The position numbers and the translations under genes are program-made. From Nocardia exalbida NBRC 100660 (GTDB lineage: Bacteria > Actinomycetota > Actinomycetes > Mycobacteriales > Mycobacteriaceae): 64,000 nt of DNA. A model generated the notes under the pieces. It did no database searches. It was not told the origin of the DNA and saw only the letters and a program-made list of their open reading frames with translations. How positions within the stretch are numbered: the stretch's first letter is position 1; each line of letters begins with the position of its first letter. Of this stretch, positions 60,143-64,000 are shown one piece after another. The DNA is taken from assembly GCF_000308575.1 (NCBI RefSeq), contig NZ_BAFZ01000007.1, positions 1-64,000 on the forward strand, written 5' to 3'.

Positions 60143-60513
60143 AGCCCCTTGCTATCAGAATCAGTCCGGAATTTCCAGGCTTATCAGGCCGAAAAGTTCG
60201 GATACGGGTGCCGAAACAGTCGGCAGGTTTGTTAGGGACAGCATATTGCCTGCGATGGTGTTGCGCATCCACCGGTTGGCGAATTCTCGGCATGCATGCA
60301 GCTGTTGCCCTCCTGTCGTCGTAGTTGGGCAGTTGACCAGCACGAATGAGGTCTTTCCCGGAGAGTCGATGGCGGATTGCGGACATCTCTGCGGGCGCTG
60401 ATCACCGGCTGAGAATTTGCCGCTGACCGGCTGGTCGATGTAATCGAGACCTCGCGTGATTTTCCTCACATGACAGGGGGGAACTGCGCTCGCGGTGGGC
60501 CGCTGTACAAAGC
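60143..60513. other. gene-free region upstream of the LysR gene
   Basis: About 370 bases with lower GC near 60180-60440. It should carry the lysR promoter. I found no convincing T-N11-A LysR box or ORF. The SDR operon terminator begins at 60514. Confidence 0.35.
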
Positions 60514-60553
60514 GAGGCGCCGCGACCGAGACGAATCCCGGCCGCGGCGCCTC
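60514..60553 (-). terminator. terminator of the SDR-ALDH operon
   Basis: An 11-bp perfect stem, GAGGCGCCGCG with CGCGGCGCCTC, around an 18-base loop. On the minus strand CTTTGTAC follows. It lies 17 bases beyond the SDR stop. Confidence 0.65.
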
Positions 60554-60569
60554 GGCTCCGCGCTGTGTT

Positions 60570-61403
60570 TCACACCCCGCGGGCGCGCTCCTCGTAGGCC
60601 TTGCGCTTGTCCGCGTCGACGTCGGCGAGGAAGGCGCGGCCGGAACCGAGCGCCCGGCCGATGCCGTCCCCGACCGCCTCCGGCAGCAGCCCGACGAACC
60701 GGGAGATGAACCCGGCCACCGCGGTCACCCTGACCTTCGACTTCGGTGCGACGATCAGCTTCGCGACGGCGTCGGCGATCTCCTCCGGTTCGGCGGCGCG
60801 CATCAGCTTGGGCGCGGTGACGCCGGAGCCCAGTTCGGTGTTGGTCAGCGTGGGCAGCACCGAGGAGAAGCGCACCCCGGTGCCGCGGTACTCCTCCCGC
60901 AGCGTGTCGGTGAATCCCAGCACCGCGTGCTTGCTGGCGTTGTAGGTGGCCAGACCCGGGATGTGGGCCTCACCGGCCAGCGAGGCGATGTTGATGATGT
61001 GCCCGCCGCCGCGCGGCAGCATCCGGCGCAGCGCCAGTTTGGAGCCCAGGATCACGCCATAGACGTTGATGTCCAGGATGCGCTTGGTCAGCGGATCCGG
61101 CTCGTCCACCAGCTTGCCGGTCGGCATGATGCCCGCGTTGTTGATCAGCACGTCGATCGGGCCGAGGGTGCGCTCCACCTCGTCCAGGAACCCGTCGAAC
61201 GAATCCGGATCGGTCACGTCGAGCCTGCCGTAGAGCTCGAAGCCGCGTGCCGTGCCCGACTCCTTGACCGTGGTCTCGTCGATGTCGCCGATCGCGATCT
61301 GCGCGCCGAGGGCTTGCAGCGTGGTCGCGGTGGCGAGCCCGATGCCGCGGGCGCCACCGGTGATGACGACGACCTTGCCGCGGATCTGCTTCGCTTCGGT
61401 CAC
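60570..61403 (-). CDS. short-chain dehydrogenase/reductase
   Basis: A 277-residue classical SDR. The cofactor glycine motif is GGARGIG (near residues 16-22), NNAG is in LINNAGIMP, and the catalytic tyrosine-lysine pair is YNASKHAV, with the serine in NIASLAGE before it. D at the end of beta-2 (IGDID) suggests NAD. It is coupled to the aldehyde dehydrogenase gene by a GTGA overlap, so alcohol-to-aldehyde-to-acid oxidation is plausible. The substrate is unknown. Confidence 0.93.
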   Translation of the reverse strand: MTEAKQIRGKVVVITGGARGIGLATATTLQALGAQIAIGDIDETTVKESGTARGFELYGRLDVTDPDSFDGFLDEVERTLGPIDVLINNAGIMPTGKLVDEPDPLTKRILDINVYGVILGSKLALRRMLPRGGGHIINIASLAGEAHIPGLATYNASKHAVLGFTDTLREEYRGTGVRFSSVLPTLTNTELGSGVTAPKLMRAAEPEEIADAVAKLIVAPKSKVRVTAVAGFISRFVGLLPEAVGDGIGRALGSGRAFLADVDADKRKAYEERARGV

Positions 61404-63001
61404 TTGTCGTGTCCCTTCAGCTTCAGCAGGGCCGGAAGATCGAGGCGGCGCAGGCCGCGCGCCCCCGCCGCACGCATCGCGCCGAGTGCGAACAGCAGCT
61501 TCGGCATCGAGTACGGGTACCAGAACAGTTCCTTCTGCTGGGTCGGCAGGATCGGCGTGGTGATCGCCTGCTGACGGCAGTACTTGCGCACGCCGTTCGC
61601 ACCGCCCCAGCGGGCGCCGACACCGGACTGGCCCCAGCCGCCCATCGGCAAGGCATAGCTGAACAGGTTGGCGAAGACGTCGTTGATGTTGACCGCACCG
61701 GCGTCGAGTTGCCGGGCGATCCGCTCGCCCCGCTCCTTGTCGCCGGTCCACACCGACGCCGAGAGGCCGTAGACGGAGTCGTTGGCCAGCCGTACCGCCT
61801 CGGACTCGTCGGCCACCTTCATCACCGGCAGCGTCGGGCCGAAGGTCTCCTCGGTGACGCAGGACATGGAGTGATCGACGTCCACCAGCACGGTCGGCTC
61901 GAAGGCGGTGCCGAATCCGGCCCGCTTGCCGCCGGTGAGGACCTTGGCGCCCGCCGCGACGGCCTCCTCGACGTGACGTTGCACGATCGCCACCTGGTTC
62001 TCGTTGGCCAGCGCTCCCACGTCGTATTTGGATTCGCGACCGTCCAGGCCCTGGCGTAGCGCCTTGACGTTGGCGGTGAGCTTGGCGACGAACTCGTCGT
62101 ACACCGGCGCCTCGACGTACACCCGCTCCACCGAGATGCAGACCTGGCCGGAATTGAACATGCCGCCGAAGGCGATGCCGTGCGCGGCGCGCTCGAGGTC
62201 GGCGTCGGCCAAGACGATGGCCGGGTCCTTGCCGCCCAGTTCCAGGCTGTAGGGCACCATCCGTTCCACGCAGGCGGCCGCGATCTTGCGGCCGGTCGCG
62301 GTGGAGCCGGTGAACTGGATGTAGTCGGCGTTGCCGACCACGGCCGCACCGGTCGCGCCCGCGCCGGTGACCACCGCGAAGACCGGCGGCGCGCCGATCT
62401 CGGCCCAGCCCTTGGCCAGTTCGAGCGCCGAGAGCGGGGTCACCTCGGAGGGCTTGAGGATGACGGCCGCCCCGGCGGCGAGCGCCGGGAAGACGTCCAT
62501 CACCGGCATGGCCAACGGGAAATTCCACGGTGTGATGACGCCGACCACCGGATAGGGCCGGTAGACCGTGGTCAGCCGCTTGACGCGGGCCAGCGGGCTG
62601 TGCGGCGAGGGGTGATCGTCGGCCAGGAACTTCGCGGCGCGCCGGGCGTAGTAGCCGATCAGATCGGTCGCGAAACCGGGGTCGATCAGGGCGTCCACCC
62701 GGGGCTTCGCGGTCTCCGACTGCAATACGGTGGCCAGCCGGTCGGTGTTGTCGATCAACCAGTCCTGGAACTTCAGCAGCCAGACCTTGCGGCCTTCGGG
62801 GCCGATCGCCTCCCATTCCGGCTGATACAGCCGCAGTTCGCGGACCTTGGCCGCGACCGCGTCCGCGGTCTCGTCCGGCACCGTGCCGACGACCTCGCCC
62901 GTGCCGGGATTGCGTACCTCGATGACTGCGGGACCGTCCTTCTTCGCGGTCGTTTCGCGTGCCTGCGCCTCGGTCGCGGGCGCTGGTTCGGTGTTGGTCA
63001 C
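61400..63001 (-). CDS. aldehyde dehydrogenase (succinate-semialdehyde dehydrogenase-like)
   Basis: A 533-residue aldehyde dehydrogenase. The catalytic cysteine is in FNSGQVCISVERV, the general base glutamate is in LELGGKDPA, and the cofactor-binding segment is FTGSTATGRK. The C-terminal extension of about 45 residues beyond the usual end (PKLLFALGAMRAAGARG) looks amphipathic. The family label succinic-semialdehyde dehydrogenase is common for this actinobacterial group, but the substrate is not proven. GTG 63001 follows GGGAGA. It is divergent from a PucR-type regulator. Confidence 0.93.
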   Translation of the reverse strand: MTNTEPAPATEAQARETTAKKDGPAVIEVRNPGTGEVVGTVPDETADAVAAKVRELRLYQPEWEAIGPEGRKVWLLKFQDWLIDNTDRLATVLQSETAKPRVDALIDPGFATDLIGYYARRAAKFLADDHPSPHSPLARVKRLTTVYRPYPVVGVITPWNFPLAMPVMDVFPALAAGAAVILKPSEVTPLSALELAKGWAEIGAPPVFAVVTGAGATGAAVVGNADYIQFTGSTATGRKIAAACVERMVPYSLELGGKDPAIVLADADLERAAHGIAFGGMFNSGQVCISVERVYVEAPVYDEFVAKLTANVKALRQGLDGRESKYDVGALANENQVAIVQRHVEEAVAAGAKVLTGGKRAGFGTAFEPTVLVDVDHSMSCVTEETFGPTLPVMKVADESEAVRLANDSVYGLSASVWTGDKERGERIARQLDAGAVNINDVFANLFSYALPMGGWGQSGVGARWGGANGVRKYCRQQAITTPILPTQQKELFWYPYSMPKLLFALGAMRAAGARGLRRLDLPALLKLKGHDK

Positions 63002-63090
63002 TGCTGTTCTCCCACTGACGTCGTGTTGAACCGCGGTCTGCTGACTGCTGTGAGGCAGGCCACTGAACTATGATCGTGACACAATCCGAA

Positions 63091-63143
63091 CCAAGTTTCT
63101 TGGCCCGAATTGTCAAGGAAAATAGGCAAATTTGTTTTCTTGG
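63091..63143. promoter_or_regulatory. candidate operator for the divergent ALDH/regulator pair
   Basis: A perfect palindrome CCAAG-TTT-CTTGG lies at 63091-63103. The half TTTCTTGG recurs at 63136-63143, exactly 40 bases later (about four helical turns). Both sit in an AT-rich divergent promoter region between the aldehyde dehydrogenase and the regulator gene, so binding by that regulator is likely. Confidence 0.5.
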
Positions 63144-63186
63144 TACAAAGAATGGCGAAGTATCCGCCGAGTCGAAGGAGAGCGCG

Positions 63187-64000
63187 ATGACCGGTGGTCC
63201 GCCGCGGGGCGGCACGGTCCGGCCGAGCCCGGCTCCCGACGAGGTGCGCGACTGGCTGGCCGAATACGTCTACGAGACGACACGCGCGGAAGTGCTGGAG
63301 CGGATCGTCACCCGGCTCGACGACGTGATCATCGCCCGCATCCCCGAACTCGCCGATCGCGATATGCGCCGCGACCTCGCGGCCAGCACCCGGGCGCACG
63401 CCAGGATCGTGCTCAGCCGCCTGGCCAGCGACGCCTTCGAGTTCTCGCTGCCGGAGGAGGCGCACGCGTTCGCGCGCAGCGTGGCCCGGCGCGGCTTCGA
63501 GCTGCGGCTGCTGCTGCGGGTCTATCACGTGGGCATGGAAGCGGTGCTGGACTACATGACCGAGATCGTCGAGCAGCGGCAGGCCACGCCGGAACTCGAG
63601 CGCGTGGTGCTGCTGCGGCTGTTCGAGCGGGCCACGAAGTGGATCAGCACCTCGGTCGAGTTGCTCACCGACACCTACATGGAGGAGCGCGAGCAGGTCT
63701 TGCGCGCCGCGCTCAACCGGCGCGCCGAGACGGTGCGCGCCCTGCTGGATGGCGACGACGTGGACGTCGAGCAGGCGTCGGTGCGGCTGGGATACCGCCT
63801 GTCGCAGCGGCACCTGGCCTTCGTGCTGTGGACCGACGAGCCGACCGGCGAGTCCACCGGTGCGGACGCGGAGGCGACCGGGCTGCTGGATCGGGTCGCG
63901 GCGCGGCTGGCCGCGGCACTGGGCAGCGCGCGGGTGCTCACCGTTGCGTCCGGCGCCAGCGCGATGTGGGCGTGGGCGGGTACGGACGACGGAGAACACG
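63187..64000 (+). CDS. PucR/CdaR-like transcriptional regulator, cut by the window edge
   Basis: The first 271 residues are present; the end lies outside the window. The ATG at 63187 follows GAAGGAGAG. The N-terminal half is helical and soluble (EVRDWLAEYVYETTRAEVLE, then a long run up to about residue 190), followed by ALNRRAETVRALLDG and a GGDEF-like domain start (RLGYRLSQRHLAFVLW), the typical middle part of PucR-type activators. The C-terminal PucR helix-turn-helix is expected beyond the edge. It probably controls the divergent aldehyde dehydrogenase-SDR operon. Confidence 0.85.
   Translation, partial: MTGGPPRGGTVRPSPAPDEVRDWLAEYVYETTRAEVLERIVTRLDDVIIARIPELADRDMRRDLAASTRAHARIVLSRLASDAFEFSLPEEAHAFARSVARRGFELRLLLRVYHVGMEAVLDYMTEIVEQRQATPELERVVLLRLFERATKWISTSVELLTDTYMEEREQVLRAALNRRAETVRALLDGDDVDVEQASVRLGYRLSQRHLAFVLWTDEPTGESTGADAEATGLLDRVAARLAAALGSARVLTVASGASAMWAWAGTDDGEH

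Overview
This window is chromosomal DNA of a high-GC mycolic-acid actinobacterium, most likely a Nocardia or close relative. Codon use is strongly GC-rich, GTG starts are common, and several blocks keep the gene order I know from Mycobacterium tuberculosis. Two such blocks are clear. Positions 1-23,600 follow the Rv3667-Rv3644c order: acs edge, dppABCD, a Fic-like protein, HAD phosphatase, tad pilus genes, DEAD-box helicase, cspA, topA, holB. Positions 46,534-51,542 follow Rv3628-Rv3624c: ppa, dacB, zinc protease, tilS, hpt. I see no insertion sequence, prophage, integrase or CRISPR array.

Layout. 1-5.7 kb: a dipeptide/oligopeptide ABC importer (lipoprotein, two permeases, fused double ATPase). 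5.7-8.3 kb: a degenerate Fic-like protein, a HAD phosphatase, and two small-RNA loci. One is a probable Ms1-type RNA (inferred from synteny, a promoter and a terminator, with a perfect CRP palindrome at its start). The other is a clear 6C RNA with two C-loop hairpins. 8.3-14.6 kb: a Tad/Flp-type secretion and pilus cluster whose inter-gene spacers are inflated and hold degenerate repeats. 14.8-23.6 kb: helicase, cspA, topA, a DinB protein, a 76-bp tandem repeat directly in front of holB, and tRNA-Thr(CGT).

23.7-36 kb is accessory and regulatory. It holds an FAD oxidoreductase behind an ECF41-like promoter next to a SigJ/ECF41-type sigma factor, and a MarR regulator divergent from an SPW membrane protein with paired operators. 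It also holds a two-gene RsbQ-RsbP stress module (hydrolase plus PAS-PP2C phosphatase), an MFS transporter, and several small or secreted proteins. 36-41.2 kb: an M1 metallopeptidase coupled to a Pls/PosA-type NRPS. 41.9-43.4 kb: a SAM-IV riboswitch controlling a cysteine-desulfurase-like PLP enzyme. 43.4-46.5 kb: mixed small metabolic genes, including an internally deleted UraD-like protein.

51.5-60.1 kb is the most unusual part. A translationally coupled operon encodes an active-looking membrane Ser/Thr kinase, a paralogue with degenerate catalytic motifs and a ~200-residue insert carrying seven D-x-T-[VI]-[AV] repeats, and a cyclase-family hydrolase. It is divergent from an amidase-fold protein that lacks two of its three catalytic residues, followed by a convergent LysR regulator. 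The window ends with an SDR-aldehyde dehydrogenase operon divergent from a PucR-type regulator that runs off the edge. All function calls come from reading sequence and from recalled family knowledge; no searches were run.
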